Positions 49,444 through 60,703 of a DNA stretch of 64,000 bases are shown piece by piece; within the stretch, counting starts at the first letter, position 1, and every line of letters starts with the position of its first letter. The DNA is from Viscum album. Its lineage: Eukaryota; Streptophyta; Magnoliopsida; Santalales; Viscaceae. The position numbers and the translations under genes were made by a program. The stretch covers positions 1,977,734,576 to 1,977,798,575 of the forward strand of contig OY728136.1 of the NCBI GenBank assembly GCA_963277665.1, written 5' to 3'. Below the pieces are notes generated by a model that was not told the origin of the DNA, made no database searches, and saw only the letters and a list, made by a program, of their open reading frames with translations.

Positions 49444-50933
49444 AAAATGAATTTCACCCTCGAAATTCGTCGGGGTTATAAATGGTTTACTACTTGAAAG
49501 TTTCTTTCATAGAAACCCACATTATAAAAAGTAATACTAAAACTTTATTTTAAAAAGGAAAGTTAGAATCATAATGGGCACCAAAAGTAACTCAGCACTG
49601 GGTTTCCACATAGGACAACATAGGTGAAAATATGGATATATAAGAGAAATATAACCATCAAGTTATGATGGATAGTGGTAGAGAACATGGATATGAAAAA
49701 TCAATCAATCACAAATCCATAAATTTGTGATGATTTAAGGTACCATCTAATTCGTCCGGTATGAGGGTACTAGGACAACATTTTTAGTTCTCAAGATCAT
49801 TTCCCTAATGTTGAAGAATTATTGAATTAAAAGAAATAATTACTTGATTTTGGTACAATATCACCGTTGTTCATGCCTTGAACAATTCCCACTTCATCTC
49901 TTAAAGAAATGAAGTTGAATTTGTCATTCATGAAGTGTTAGCAGATCATGTGATAGAATGATAGTTCATTCCATCTGTTTCTATCGCAAAAAGTTTAGCA
50001 CAATTTATTAAATATACATAAGTCCATCTATGCTGAGATTAATCGTATATGGTTGCTAAAATGGACTTATACTTCATCTATCACAGCGCTTAATAAAATA
50101 AAACTAGTTTCTACTAACCAGGGACTTCCTATAGGCCAGAGGTAAATGATAAAGGCCTTTCGCACTTCGGTTGTGGGTTTGATTCCCGCATCCTTGTCAG
50201 ACGCGACGGGTTGTCGCCCATCCTACGGGTTGTCCTTTTTCTAAAACTATACTATTATAACATAACAAAAATTTCTAGCCTTAAACAATACTATCCTATG
50301 TCCAACTTAATCCATTCCAATCTTTGGGCTTATCCAAAATACTTTTATCTAATCTCACAGTGTAATTTAAACGATTACTAGAAATGTCATCTACGGAGCA
50401 TGTGAATACCATCATCTATCATACGATATATCTTGTTGGTCACATTATAAATATGTGAATACCTTAATCATGTATTCTCTTGAAAAATTAATACCCATTG
50501 AACCTTAGTGAAAACATGAATGCTGTCAAAATTTAACTCTTTCCATATACCAAAATCCCAAAATTCTGTATACTCAAACCATGATATCACTTTGTCCTTA
50601 TACCAGTCATGAGCTCATTAATACTATCAAACATCTCATTATCTCTTTATCCTATCATTATGAACATATCATATACCTTCCAAAAATATTTGAATAACAT
50701 TTCATGGTTACCGGTACCATTCACCAGTGTAACAATCCTTGGATTTTTATTTATTCCATAGTACCATACATTATTCTTGATAAACATACAATAGTTCCAC
50801 TGCCTTCTTAAACCACTGACTGAGCTTCATAATTTATTTCATCTCATATATCATTTGTAGTCTCTTCATCATCATCCACATAAATACTGCCCATATGACC
50901 ATGTTGATTCTCTTCATGAGATTTTCCCTTAGG
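49444..50933 (-). other. internal region without pol
   Basis: Between the gag remnant and the 3' polypurine tract only about 1.5 kb is left, of which 135 bp is the SINE. No protease, RT, RNase H or integrase block was recognised. Confidence 0.55.
50107..50241 (+). mobile_element. tRNA-derived SINE, 135 bp, target duplication TAAAACTA
   Basis: Flanked by a perfect 8-bp duplication TAAAACTA (50099-50106 and 50242-50249). An A-box-like TAGGCCAGAGG is at 50132-50142 (tRNA form TAGCTCAGAGG, 9 of 11) and a B-box GGTTTGATTCC at 50176-50186. The 3' end is CCTTTTTC, a short T tail. It is distinctly richer in G and C than its surroundings. A mature tRNA gene is unlikely: no acceptor stem pairs across the unit, and a tRNA-unrelated tail of about 50 bp follows the B box. 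Pol III transcription and copying by LINE machinery are the known behaviour of such elements. Confidence 0.8.
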
Positions 50934-51377
50934 GCATTGGTTTTCATAATGCCTGTACATTCCACATTTAAAACATTTAACCATTGTTGATGTCTTAGAA
51001 ATACCATTATCCTTGTCCATGGTGTTAACTGAACCTTTTCCTTTAAAATTACTGGCTTTGTGTCCTTATTTTCCCCACCCAAAGCATCTTCTAGTTCCAT
51101 TGATACATTCTCCCTGATGCCTCTTCCCACATGATTTACTTGAGGGAAATTGAACTTTCTTTCCTCTATGATCATCATGAAACTCCATATTTCTCTTATT
51201 AGATGAGTCGGGTAACTTACCAAAGTTGAGATTATTGATCATATTACGAGATTTATTATTAGACATAATAATGATATGTGGACTTCCAGATCCAATTTCA
51301 TTTGGTTTCTCATGAATAATATCATTCCATTGTCCATCATATCCTCCATTATCGTGAATCTTCCTCTTTCCAGCCAT
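50834..51377 (-). pseudogene. gypsy gag remnant with zinc knuckles
   Basis: The open part MAGKRKIHDNGG... from 51377 ends in SCGKRHQGEC (Cys codons at 51105-51131), then RRC with FGWGK, a stop and GHKA (51060-51086). Here the second cysteine is W and the last is F. A third knuckle, CFKCGMYRHYENQC at 50934-50975, keeps all four ligands. Gag binds the element RNA. Most of a usual gag is missing upstream. Open frames at 50834-51223 and 51239-51625 are shadows in other frames. Confidence 0.75.
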
Positions 51378-51598
51378 TTTCTAAAACCCAAAATGAATAG
51401 GGGAAAATCATAATCAAGGGGGAGTACCTTCAATATATAATATATTAGGTTAAATTCTAAGATCATTACCATAATTCTAGGGCTATAACCTATACTTATA
51501 CGTAACCTTAGGAACATCCCTAGACATACCTTAGAAATATCTCTAGGGATCTCACTAAAGTTTTCGCATCCTAATCTCCAAAGGTTAACTAAACCTTT

Positions 51599-51610
51599 CC
51601 TCTGATACCA
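51599..51610 (-). other. primer-binding site, initiator tRNA-Met type
   Basis: On the - strand TGGTATCAGAGG, 11 of 12 to TGGTATCAGAGC, two bases after the LTR end CTATA. The order LTR, GT, TGGTATC is the same as at 55626. Confidence 0.85.
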
Positions 51611-51612
51611 AC

Positions 51613-52210
51613 TATAGAGACCCATACTTGACGTAGATGGACATTACATTAATTTTGCATAATACTTAATACATAACAAAAACAAACACCGAAGGACCGT
51701 AATAGTTTAGTGTCAAAGGAAACTCAGAATATAATCTTCTAATCATAGTGAAAGATCTTCAACATCTCTCATAAATATCTTCCCCTTTTTTTCTTACCTA
51801 AAACCTTTCTTTATGTCTTGGGGAAAATAAAACATAAAAAGGGTGAGCTCAAATGCTTAGTAAGGGTAAACATGGAGAACATAAAATGACCCATAAACAT
51901 TTGAACGTAAAAACATGAACATGACATAAATCTTAGCAGTACATAAGGCATACATAATAAAGTAACATTAATCATGATAAACTAGAATGGGAATAAAACA
52001 TGTAATTTTGGAAAACCATTAATCACACGATATGATTTCCATAGTATCCAAGGCATTGCTGCTAACACCATCTTAGTGGACAAAGTCCCTTTCTAAATCG
52101 AGTTCACTCCTCGTTCCAGTCCTATATCACTGAACCGGATTAACTTACCATTCCAACAATGTCTATCTCATGAGATGTATATCTTTATCCAATGAATTAG
52201 AGGGAGATAT
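51613..52210 (-). repeat. 5' LTR of the gypsy element, left piece
   Basis: It aligns with 45384-45986 of the other LTR. At 52210 the alignment stops at ...AGGGAGATAT and resumes at 60704 with GATATAGGTCCCACCC, as in the uninterrupted copy near 45970. The break is the insertion point of the element at 52211-60703. Confidence 0.92.
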
Positions 52211-52437
52211 TGTAACGACCCGAAATTTTTAAATAAATTTTGTTTCCTAATTTTATGTGTTATTGTTATACTCAACAAAAATGTTTTATTTGATAAACAT
52301 GATTATAATTAAAATGAGATCAGTGGGTTTTGACTATTATATAACCATAGGTCAATATGACCGCTGTGAACAAAATGTTTTGATTATTGTCTCTAAATAT
52401 AAGTAATCTTGGTTAATTATTATAGAAAGAAGATTCG

Positions 52438-52707
52438 ATGGCCTCACCTAGTAGTCTTGGACCGATCGAAGCCCATCTAACAGAGCTTGGGAAGGAGGTA
52501 GCACCACTGGGCTTTTCTCTGGATCAAATCCAAGCCGAACTTCATCATGTGAAGCTGGAACGGAATCGCCTTCGTGAGAAGTTCAAACTGATAGAAATTA
52601 CTACTCGGGCAATGTTGACTGAGCCGCCCCAAGCTTCAATCACCCTAGCACACCTTACTCTTAGGTCTTATGTTGGTATTATAAGGGGTTATGTAACGAG
52701 ACCGTAA
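52438..52707 (+). CDS. 89-codon ORF inside the LTR, unknown function
   Basis: I do not recognise the product. The frame opens MASPSSLGPIEAHLTELGKE, continues with a helical part whose L/I/V spacing suits a coiled coil (DQIQAELHHVKLERNRLREK), and ends at TAA after GYVTRP. Base composition is near half G+C, well above the flanks. It lies about 230 bp into the LTR and about 950 bp before the TATA box, so it would not be in the element's own main transcript unless another promoter is used. The 3' LTR has the same frame at 57515-57784. Nine bases differ; they change four residues and introduce no stop or shift. It may be a captured host gene piece or a displaced gag fragment. Confidence 0.4.
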   Translation: MASPSSLGPIEAHLTELGKEVAPLGFSLDQIQAELHHVKLERNRLREKFKLIEITTRAMLTEPPQASITLAHLTLRSYVGIIRGYVTRP

Positions 52708-53459
52708 CTACCTTGTGTAATCCTTGTTTTAAATAAAAATTGGGATTTCTTCTTATGATGAAGTTTATGAATTTTGAAATGACCGGATAATTATAGTATG
52801 CATATTTTTGATGAATTTTAGAGAAAGGATATTATAAATATGTTTATGTAAACCCTAAATAATTAAAAATGTGTAATGATTTTCAAAAAATGGTCTTCTG
52901 CAATTATGTTCAGTACTAAATTTAGAGTTTAATAAGATCAACTTGATTTTTGATGAATAGTAAATTATGAATAGTGATTTTATGATTAGGATTAGTAATA
53001 TGACCAAATGGATTAGTAATCTCACTTAAAGAAAGTTTTAAAATAATCTAGGAACCTTGATTAAGTAATGTGATTCAATAAAATAGTTAAATAATGGTTT
53101 CATTAATTATTATTCAAGTATTAGTTTTTTTCGGGTGAATAGTGTTTTTAATTAAAAATTTAATTAAAAATAATTAGAAAATTATTTTTATAAAAATGAC
53201 TTTATTTTTGAACTCAGTGCATCGATATTATGTTATGGTAATTTTTGGGGTTTTTTCTGAAAAAAATGAATTTTCGATGAATAGTGTTTTTATTTAAAAA
53301 TTAAATTAAAAATATTTAGAAAATTATTTTTCTAAAATGGATTTCATTTTTGAAATCAGAGCATTGATATTTGGTTAATGTGAAATTTTGGGACTTTTCT
53401 GAGAAAGTTGAATTTTCAGTGAATAGTAAAAATACAGTTTTAGGGTTTCGGTATGTTTA

Positions 53460-53491
53460 ATGACATCATAACGGTGTCATGATGATGTCAT
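53460..53491 (+). repeat. 10-bp hairpin before the promoter
   Basis: Perfect arms ATGACATCAT (53460-53469) and ATGATGTCAT (53482-53491) with a 12-nt loop, about 160 bp before the TATA box. The same hairpin is at 58536-58567 in the 3' LTR. The arms contain TGACATCA-like sites of the kind bound by plant bZIP factors; this link is inference. Confidence 0.75.
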
Positions 53492-53652
53492 GAGATCTTT
53501 TGAGGGTTGGCCGGACAAGGGTGATGAATTATTGTTTTGGGGGCCCCATGTGGCCTAACTCCATGATAAATGACAAGGGAGAGCACATGGGTTTGAGAAA
53601 AGCACATGTGAGGTGTCCCTTGGCCATTAATGCCTTGTCCTCTCACTTTCCC

Positions 53653-53660
53653 TATAAATA
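53653..53660 (+). promoter_or_regulatory. TATA box of the 5' LTR
   Basis: TATAAATA in the context CCCTATAAATACCAAGCCC. It is kept in the 3' LTR (58729-58736) and in the related solo LTR (30572-30579). Confidence 0.8.
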
Positions 53661-53972
53661 CCAAGCCCTACTCTCATCCATTCGACTCCCCACTCATTCC
53701 CAACGAATTTTTGGTCTCATTACCTCCCAATGAGTCCTCCCAAGGTGCCCCCAAGCCCTCAAGGTCCCAACCTTTGAGGTTTAAGAGTTACATTTTAAGG
53801 TAAGGGATCCGACCTCTCTCTTTCTTTTCAAGTAATCTCTTTTATGTCTTTTCTTTTATATTCCATGTTCTTATGTTGGAGGATGTTCTTTTATATTCAT
53901 CCTACTTCCTATTTCATGTTCATATGATGAGATACCCCCCCTTGCTCTCATCAATTCGTTTTAAGAATGTTT

Positions 53973-54790
53973 AAGTGGCGCCGTTAGGCTGCCGAATTTT
54001 TAAGGGATTCTTTCACCTTCCTCGTTTTCAAGTTCTATTTTCATTCAAGTCTTTCATGTTCCTTTTTATTATGTTGGGGTATGATCTCTAAATTATCATA
54101 CTGATCTTTTATGATCATATGATGAGAGACCCCATTTGATCACTTCAATTCAGTATTTTGAAGTTTTAAGTGGCGCTGTTAGGCTGCCGAATTTTTAAGT
54201 GGTTCTTCACCCTTCTCGTTTTGAAGTTCTACTTTCATGTCAATTATTTCAAGTTCCTTTTTGTTATATTGGGGTATGATCTCTATATATATCATACTGG
54301 ACTCTTATTTTCATATGATTAGATACCCCATTTGATCTCTTCACTTCAGTATTTTGATGTTTTAAGTGGCGTCGTTAGGCTGCCGAATTTTTAAGTGGTT
54401 CTTCACCCTTCTCGTTTTGAAGTTCTACTTTCATGTCAATTCTTTCAAGTTACTTTTTGTTATGTTGGGAAATTATCTCTATATCTATCATACTGAACTC
54501 TTATGTTCACATGATGAGAGATCCTATTTGATCTTTTCAAATCATTTTTGTTGATGTTTAAGTAACGCTGTTAGGCTGCCGAACTTTCATAAGAGAAATC
54601 TAATTTTTTTTTTCTTCCTTCCATGTTTTTCATTTCAAATGGTATGTCCTTGAAATTTCATTACCATGATCATGTATCCTTCTTATTATGTCCATGTACT
54701 ATTTTATGGGTAATTTATGAATGTTTGACCCATTTACCTCTCTTTTAATGTCTTCTAAAACCTCAGAACATTGCCGTTATGCTGCAGAAT
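53973..54790 (+). repeat. array of about 195-bp units with a GTTAGGCTGCCGAA core
   Basis: Cores begin at 53973, 54168, 54364, 54560 and about 54766, that is, at steps of 195, 196, 196 and about 206 bp. The first four read AAGTGGCG or AAGTAACG, then (C/T)CGTTAGGCTGCCGAA or close variants; the fifth is reduced to GCCGTTATGCTGCAGAA. Between cores, blocks such as TTCACCCTTCTCGTTTTGAA, GAGAGACCCC and TTGGGGTATGATCTCTA also repeat. The 3' LTR has the same five units from 59051 to about 59870. The array lies in the expected transcript. Confidence 0.9.
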
Positions 54791-55627
54791 TTCTGTCTCA
54801 AAATGTCTATCTCTTTTTCTAAAGTCCTTTTATTTTATTAAGTGAATACTCAAAGATCTTTATTCTAAAGGGGTATTCACATATATACCAAAATGTTCTA
54901 TTTTAAATTCTGGGATTTACATACATGAGACCCACCTTCCTTTTCTGTGGGTTTTAAAGTGATATAAAGATCATGTCTTTAAAGCAGTTTTCAAAAAGTT
55001 ATGATTATGAAATGAAACCCATTTCCTTTATGCTATATGGGTTATTTATGAAATGTTTGATGATGATATATGTGGCTCACATGATAATAAAGGCAAATTT
55101 AAGGGTGCTCCCTGATAGATCTCCAATGCATTGGGTAATTATGTAACCACTAGAGATTACAATTTTCACGATACCTTGGTGAATAACCTTGGTAATTTTA
55201 AAATGACACCTTGGGGATGGACCTTGGTGATATGTTCATGATTGTCTATGTTAAATGATGTAGCCACATCTTCAAGTTATGAAAAAGTTTTATTTTTATT
55301 ATGATATGCCTCATGATTTCATTTTCATGCATTAAAGTTCTTTTCATGACTTTATTGATGTATCTCAAGTTCATATGTAAAATGTTTCACTTGTTTCCCT
55401 TGCTGGGCATTCTGCTCACCCTTCCTTTTGATGTATGTCCCCAGGTTATGAGATGCAGTAATGAGCCTAGGGTGAACATGAGGAGAAGCCTTTCAAGTGT
55501 TTAAGAAGAATGTTTTTTTTTGTTTCATGTTTTATGTTCCTTGTTTCCAAGACACTAAACCTTAAAGATCCTCAGTTCCGTGTAATGGAATGAAAAGTTA
55601 TGTTATAAAAAGACGGGATTCTATAGT

Positions 55628-55639
55628 TGGTATCAAAGG
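55628..55639 (+). other. primer-binding site, initiator tRNA-Met type
   Basis: TGGTATCAAAGG lies 2 nt after the LTR end CTATA and matches TGGTATCAGAGC at 10 of 12 positions. Confidence 0.8.
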
Positions 55640-55737
55640 ATGGTTTAGTTATTTGTGAAAATTAGGATATGAAAACTCTAGGAGGAACCCTATAGAAAAG
55701 TTTAATATAGGAAATCTTCCTGGTATTTTGGTGAGTA

Positions 55738-55959
55738 TTGAGTAAGGGGTTGCCAAGCAAATACATCCCTGTCTGGATACGAGCAGGTAGAGGTGGCTCT
55801 GGCACATATGTACGTAGGGGTAAAACCCGAAAACACCGCTTTGAGCTAGACTCGAACGGGAACTGGTACACGACAACGGGCCTTGCTGCACTCTTGGTTA
55901 CGACACTCCCGGGGGATATGCTTTGGGAAATTCATAAGCTTGGTATGAACCATTGTTAA
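55738..55959 (+). CDS. short basic ORF after the primer-binding site, possible gag start remnant
   Basis: An open frame of 73 codons, rich in R and K in its first half (IRAGRGGSGTYVRRGKTRKH), in a stretch clearly richer in G and C than its surroundings (about 55750-55920). It lies about 110 bp downstream of the primer-binding site, where a gag frame would begin. No known domain is recognised and there is no second copy to compare. It could be chance openness of a G+C-rich relic. Confidence 0.3.
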   Translation: MSKGLPSKYIPVWIRAGRGGSGTYVRRGKTRKHRFELDSNGNWYTTTGLAALLVTTLPGDMLWEIHKLGMNHC

Positions 55960-57241
55960 AGGAACAAAGATAAAATAAAATAAAGGTTCACATAAGAATA
56001 TATGATCATTCATAACCTAGATGGGAACCTAGGAGATCACAAGTTAGGGTATACCTTTCATATACAAGTTATCCTTATATGCTTTCAGTTCCTTTTCATG
56101 ATTATTAGATAAGTACTTAAGCCCCTAATTATTCTTTCTCTTCTTAGTTAATGGTGGGAAATGGAAGAACATGTTCCGACAACCAATGTGATAGGAAATG
56201 CGACGATTTTCATATTAATAGGACAGGGATGATTAGGGGATTAAAACATGATTATTATTTTGGAAGACGTTCATTATTTTGGGAACCATATTTGATCGAT
56301 GTAAATAGATTACTACGATATTTTCATTGAGGAGTAAGGTTGACTTATATTTTGAAGAATCGATGAATTTAAGGTGAACTTATAGTAATTTAGGTTACTT
56401 ATGGGAATGACTAACCTATCTTGGGTAAAATATGTTTAGGTTAGCTACTTTTTTTATAAGATGTTAGGAGTGGTTGATGTTGTCTGGAGATGAACAATGA
56501 AGTTGTTTTGGAAGACTATGTTATCAAATCCTTATTGTATTTGGGTTTCAATCTTAGTTTGGTTTGTTTTGAGGAATTTTAAGGACCGTTATTTATGGAA
56601 TGGTCTATGATGAACTTTGGGTAGTACCATGGAACTTTGATGATTTAAAAGTAGTTTCCATTCCTATGGGATTCTTTCTTTTTGAAGAGTTGTTTTACCT
56701 TAACCTTTCTGTTTTTGGGATAATGTTTAAAGATAGAAGAAATAGATAGTTAATCTTTTGTAGATTATGTGATTCTATAGAAGATGATTCTTGTGCTTTT
56801 ATGAGACCAAGTGTTTTTGAATTCTCATCATTTGGAGAAAAGATTAGTGTTGGTAGGGACTTGTTAAAGGATGAAACTCTACTTGAAGGTAGGTATATTT
56901 TCTTATGTTTTTGTTCTATGTAGTAAATGAAATCCTCAAAATTATGAAAAGAAACGTAAAACAAAAATGTTGTTGGTTTACGTTTCCTACTAGGTAATCA
57001 AAGACCGTTTACACACATCATAAGTTTGGGATTTTCTCATGGTTAACTTTCTCCTAATCATGTTCTCTATCACTCTCCCTCAGAACTTGACCCTTTGTTT
57101 TCTCCTCCATGTCCATGTTTTCCTACATGGAACCCTAGTGTGGGTTAACTCGGGTGACCTTTGTACTTCCCTTTCTTTATTTTAAAGTAATAGTTTTACT
57201 GACTCCTTTTCTGATGTGGGACTTTCAATGAAATTTCAAAA
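55960..57241 (+). other. internal region of the LARD-like element, non-coding
   Basis: No gag or pol block was recognised and stops are frequent in all frames. A small - strand frame at 56695-56964 shows no family features. Confidence 0.55.
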
Positions 57242-57292
57242 CCCAATTTTAAAATTGCGAGGACGCAATTTCTTAAGGGGGGAAGATTGTAA
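57242..57292 (+). pseudogene. last codons of a gypsy polyprotein
   Basis: PNFKIARTQFLKGGRL and a stop. The final codons overlap the polypurine tract (KGGR) and the first bases of the 3' LTR (stop TAA within TGTAAC). Many plant gypsy elements end their pol frame in this way, so this is a relic of an autonomous ancestor. Confidence 0.6.
57276..57287 (+). other. polypurine tract
   Basis: AAGGGGGGAAGA followed by T, directly before the LTR start TGTAACGACC. Confidence 0.88.
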
Positions 57293-60200
57293 CGACCCGA
57301 AATTTTTAAATAAATTTTGTTTCCTAATTTTATGTGTTATTGTTATACTCAACAAAAATGTTTTATTTGATAAACATGATTATAATTAAAATGAGATCAG
57401 TGGGTTTTGACTATTATATAACCATCGGTCAATATGACCGTTGTGAACAAAATGTTTTGATTATTGTCTCTAAATATAAGTAATCTTGGTTAATTATTAT
57501 AGAAAGAAGATTCGATGGCCTCACCTAGTAGTCTTGGACCGATCGAAGCCCATTTAACAGAGCTTGGGAAGGAGGTAGCACCATTGGGCTTTGCTCTGAA
57601 TCAAATCCAAGCCGAACTTCATCATGTGAAGCTGGAACGGAATCGCCTTCGTGAGAAGTTCAAACTGATAGAAATTACTACTCGGGCAATGTTGACTGAG
57701 CCGCCCCAAGCTTCTATCACCCTAGCACACCTTACTCTTAGGTCCTATACTGGTATTATAAGGGGTTATGTAACGAGACTGTAACTACCTTGTGTAATCC
57801 TTGTTTTAAATAAAAATTGGGATTTCTTCTTGTGATGAAGTTTATGAATTTTGAAATGACCGGATAATTATAGTATGCATATTTTTGATGAATTTTAGAA
57901 AAAGGATATTATAAATATGTTTATGTAAACCCTAAATAATTAAAAATGTGTAATGATTTTCAAAAAATGGTCTTCTGCAATTATGTTCAGTACTAAATTT
58001 AGAGTCTAATAAGATCAACTTGATTTTTGATGAATAGTAAATTATGAATAGTGATTTTATGATTAGGATTAGTAATATGACCAAATGGATTAGTAATCTC
58101 ACTTAAAGAAAGTTTTAAAATAATCTAGGCACCTTGATTAAGTAATGTGATTCAATAAAATAGTTAAATAACGGTTTCATTAATTATTATTCAAGTATTA
58201 GTTTTTTCAGGTGAATAGTGTTTTTCATTAAAAATTTAATTAAAAATAATTAGAAAAATATTTTTATAAAAATGACTTTATTTTTGAACTCATTGCATCG
58301 ATATTATGTTATGGTAATTTTTGGGGTTTTTTCTGAAAAAAATGAATTTTCGATGAATAGTGTTTTTATTTAAAAATTAAATTAAAAATATTTAGAAAAT
58401 TATTTTTCTAAAATGGATTTCATTTTTGAAATCAGAGCATTGATATTTGGTTAATGTGAAATTTTGGGATTTTTCTGAGAAAGTTGAATTTTCAGTGAAT
58501 AGTAAAAATACAGTTTTAGGGTTTCGGTATGTTTAATGACATCATAACGGTGTCATGATGATGTCATGAGATCTTTTGAGGGTTGGCCGGCCAAGGGTGA
58601 TGAATTATTGTTTTGGGGGCCCCATGTGGCCTAACTCCATGATAAATGACAAGGGAGAGCACATGGGTTTGAGAAAAGCACATGTGAGGTGTCCCTTGGC
58701 CATTAATGCCTTGTCCCCTCACTTTCCCTATAAATACCAAGCCCTCCTCTCATCCATTCGACTCCCCACTCATTACCAACGAATTTATGGTCTCATTACC
58801 TCCCAAGGAGTCCTCCCAAGGTGCCCCCAAGCCCTCAAGGTCCCAACCTTTGAGGTTTAAGAGTTACATTTTAAGGTAAGGGATCCGACCTCTCTCTTTC
58901 TTTTCAAGTAATCTCTTTTATGTCTTTTCTTTTATACTCCATGTTCTTATGTTGGAGGATGTTATTTTATATTCATCCTACTGCCTATTTCATGTTCATA
59001 TGATGAGAGACCCCCCCCCTTGCTCTCATCAATTCGTTTTAAGAATGTTTAAGTGGCGCCGTTAGGCTGCCGAATTTTTAAGGGATTCTTTCACCTTCCT
59101 CGTTTTCAAGTTCTATTTTCATTCAAGTCTTTCATGTTCCTTTTTATTATGTTGGGGTATGATCTCTAAATTATCATACTGATCTTTTATTATCATATGA
59201 TGAGAGACCCCATTTGATCACTTCAATTCAGTATTTTGAAGTTTTAAGTGGCGCCGTTAGGCTGCCGAATTTTTAAGTGGTTCTTCACCCTTCTCGTTTT
59301 GAAGTTCTACTTTCATGTCAATTATTTCAAGTTCCTTTTTGTTATATTGGGGTATTATCTCTATATATATCATACTTTAATCTTATGTTCATATGATGAG
59401 AGACCCCATTTGATCTCTTCAATTTAGTATTTTGATGTTTTAAGTGGCGCTGTTAGGCTACCGAATTTTTAAGTGGTTCTTCACCCTTCTCGTTTTGAAG
59501 TTCTACTTTCATGTCAATTCTTTCAAGTTCCTTTTTGTTATTTTGGGGAATTATCTCTATATATATCATACTTAACTCTTATGTTCACATTATGAGAGAT
59601 CCTATTTGATCTTTTCAAATCATTTTTGTTGATGTTTAAGTAACGCCGTTAGGCTGCCGAACTTTCATAAGAGAAATCTAATTTTTTTTTCTTCCTTCCA
59701 TGTTTTTCATTTCAAATGGTATGTACTTGAAATTTCATTACCGTGATCATGTATCCTTATTATTCTGTCCATGTACTATTTTATGGGTCATTTATGAATG
59801 TTTGACCCATTTACCTCTCTTTTAATGTCTTCTAAAACCTCGGAACATTGTCGTTATGCTGCAGAATTTCTGTCTCAAAATGTCTATCTCTTTTTCTAAA
59901 GTCCTTTTATTTTATTAAGTGAATACTCAAAGCTCTTTCTTCTAAAGGGGTATTCACATATATACCAAAATGTTCTATTTTAAATTCTGGGATTTACATA
60001 CATGAGACCCACCTTCCTTTTCTGTGGGTTTTAAAGTGATATAAAGATCATGTCTTTAAAGCAGTTTTTAAAAAGTTATGATTATGAAATGAAACCCATT
60101 TCCTTTATGCTATATGGGTTATTTATGAAATGTTTGATGATGATATATGTGGCTCACATGATAATAAAGGAAAATTTAAGGGTGCGCCCTGATAGCGCTC

Positions 60201-60703
60201 CAATGCATTGGGTAATGATGTAACCACTAGAGATTACAATTTTCACGATACCTTGGTGAATAACCTTGGTAATTTTAAAATGACACCTTGGGGATGGACC
60301 TTGGTGATATGTTCATGATTGTCTATGTTAAATGATGTAGCCACATCTTCAAGTTATGAAAAAGTTTTATTTTTATTATGATATGCCTCATGATTTCATT
60401 TTCATGCATTAAAGTTCTTTTCATGACTTTATTGATGTATCTCAAGTTCATATGTAAAATGTTTCACTTGTTTCCCTTGCTGGGCCTTCTGCTCACCCTT
60501 CCTTTTGATGTATTTCCCCAGGTTATGAGATGCAGTAATGAGCCTAGGGTGAACATGAGGATAAGCCTTTCAAGTGTTTAAGAAGAATGTTTTTTTTTTG
60601 TTTCATGTTTTATGTTCCTTGTTTCCAAGACACTAAACCTTAAAGATCCTCAGTTCCGTGTAATGGAATGAAAAGTTATGTTATAAAAAGACGGGATGCT
60701 ATA
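57288..60703 (+). repeat. 3' LTR of the LARD-like element
   Basis: Near-identical partner of 52211-55625, with all of its parts in the same order: ORF 57515-57784, hairpin 58536-58567, TATA box 58729-58736, array 59051 to about 59870. The end is GCTATA at 60703, then the target duplication GATAT. Confidence 0.93.
57515..57784 (+). CDS. second copy of the 89-codon LTR ORF
   Basis: Same frame and length as 52438-52707. Residue changes relative to that copy are S to A, D to N, V to T and P to L. Because LTR copies are identical at insertion, these differences arose afterwards and give no evidence of selection on their own. Confidence 0.4.
   Translation: MASPSSLGPIEAHLTELGKEVAPLGFALNQIQAELHHVKLERNRLREKFKLIEITTRAMLTEPPQASITLAHLTLRSYTGIIRGYVTRL

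Larger units (their letters stand above)
52211..55625 (+). repeat. 5' LTR of the LARD-like element
   Basis: Order inside: a small ORF (52438-52707), AT-rich DNA with TGAATAGT repeats, a hairpin (53460-53491), TATA box (53653), an array of about 195 bp units (53973-54790), then CCAATGCATTGGGTA and AGGTTATGAG near the end. It is related to the solo LTR at 29983-32648 in its promoter and later blocks, but that LTR lacks the ORF and has only one array core. Confidence 0.93.
52211..60703 (+). mobile_element. large non-autonomous gypsy-type element, target duplication GATAT
   Basis: LTRs of 3415 and 3416 bp start TGTAACGACCCG and end CTATA. The flanking 5-mer GATAT is perfect (52206-52210 and 60704-60708). 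A primer-binding site follows the 5' LTR and a polypurine tract precedes the 3' LTR. The internal part is 1662 bp, far too short for gag-pol. It fits the LARD-like class: long LTRs, little coding capacity, movement only with proteins from a relative. The LTRs are very similar (9 differences in a 270-bp stretch counted by eye), so this is the youngest clear insertion in the window. Confidence 0.93.

Noticed and set aside
50132..50210. A tRNA gene
   Set aside because: A and B boxes are present, but no full cloverleaf with an acceptor stem can be drawn and the unit has a T tail and target duplication, so a SINE fits better.
50834..51625. Two - strand frames of 128-129 codons beside the gag remnant
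   Set aside because: They read the gag knuckle region or the leader in the wrong frame; the CCHC ligands appear only in the other frames.
53500..53733. 77-codon frame in the LTR, repeated as 94 codons at 58576-58860
   Set aside because: It overlaps the hairpin, TATA box and probable transcription start of the LTR, and its length differs between the two copies because of a stop difference, so it is unlikely to be coding.
55301..55504. 67-codon frame near the LTR end, repeated at 60378-60581
   Set aside because: It runs over conserved LTR end blocks and shows only AT-rich hydrophobic residues; sharing is explained by the LTR pair.
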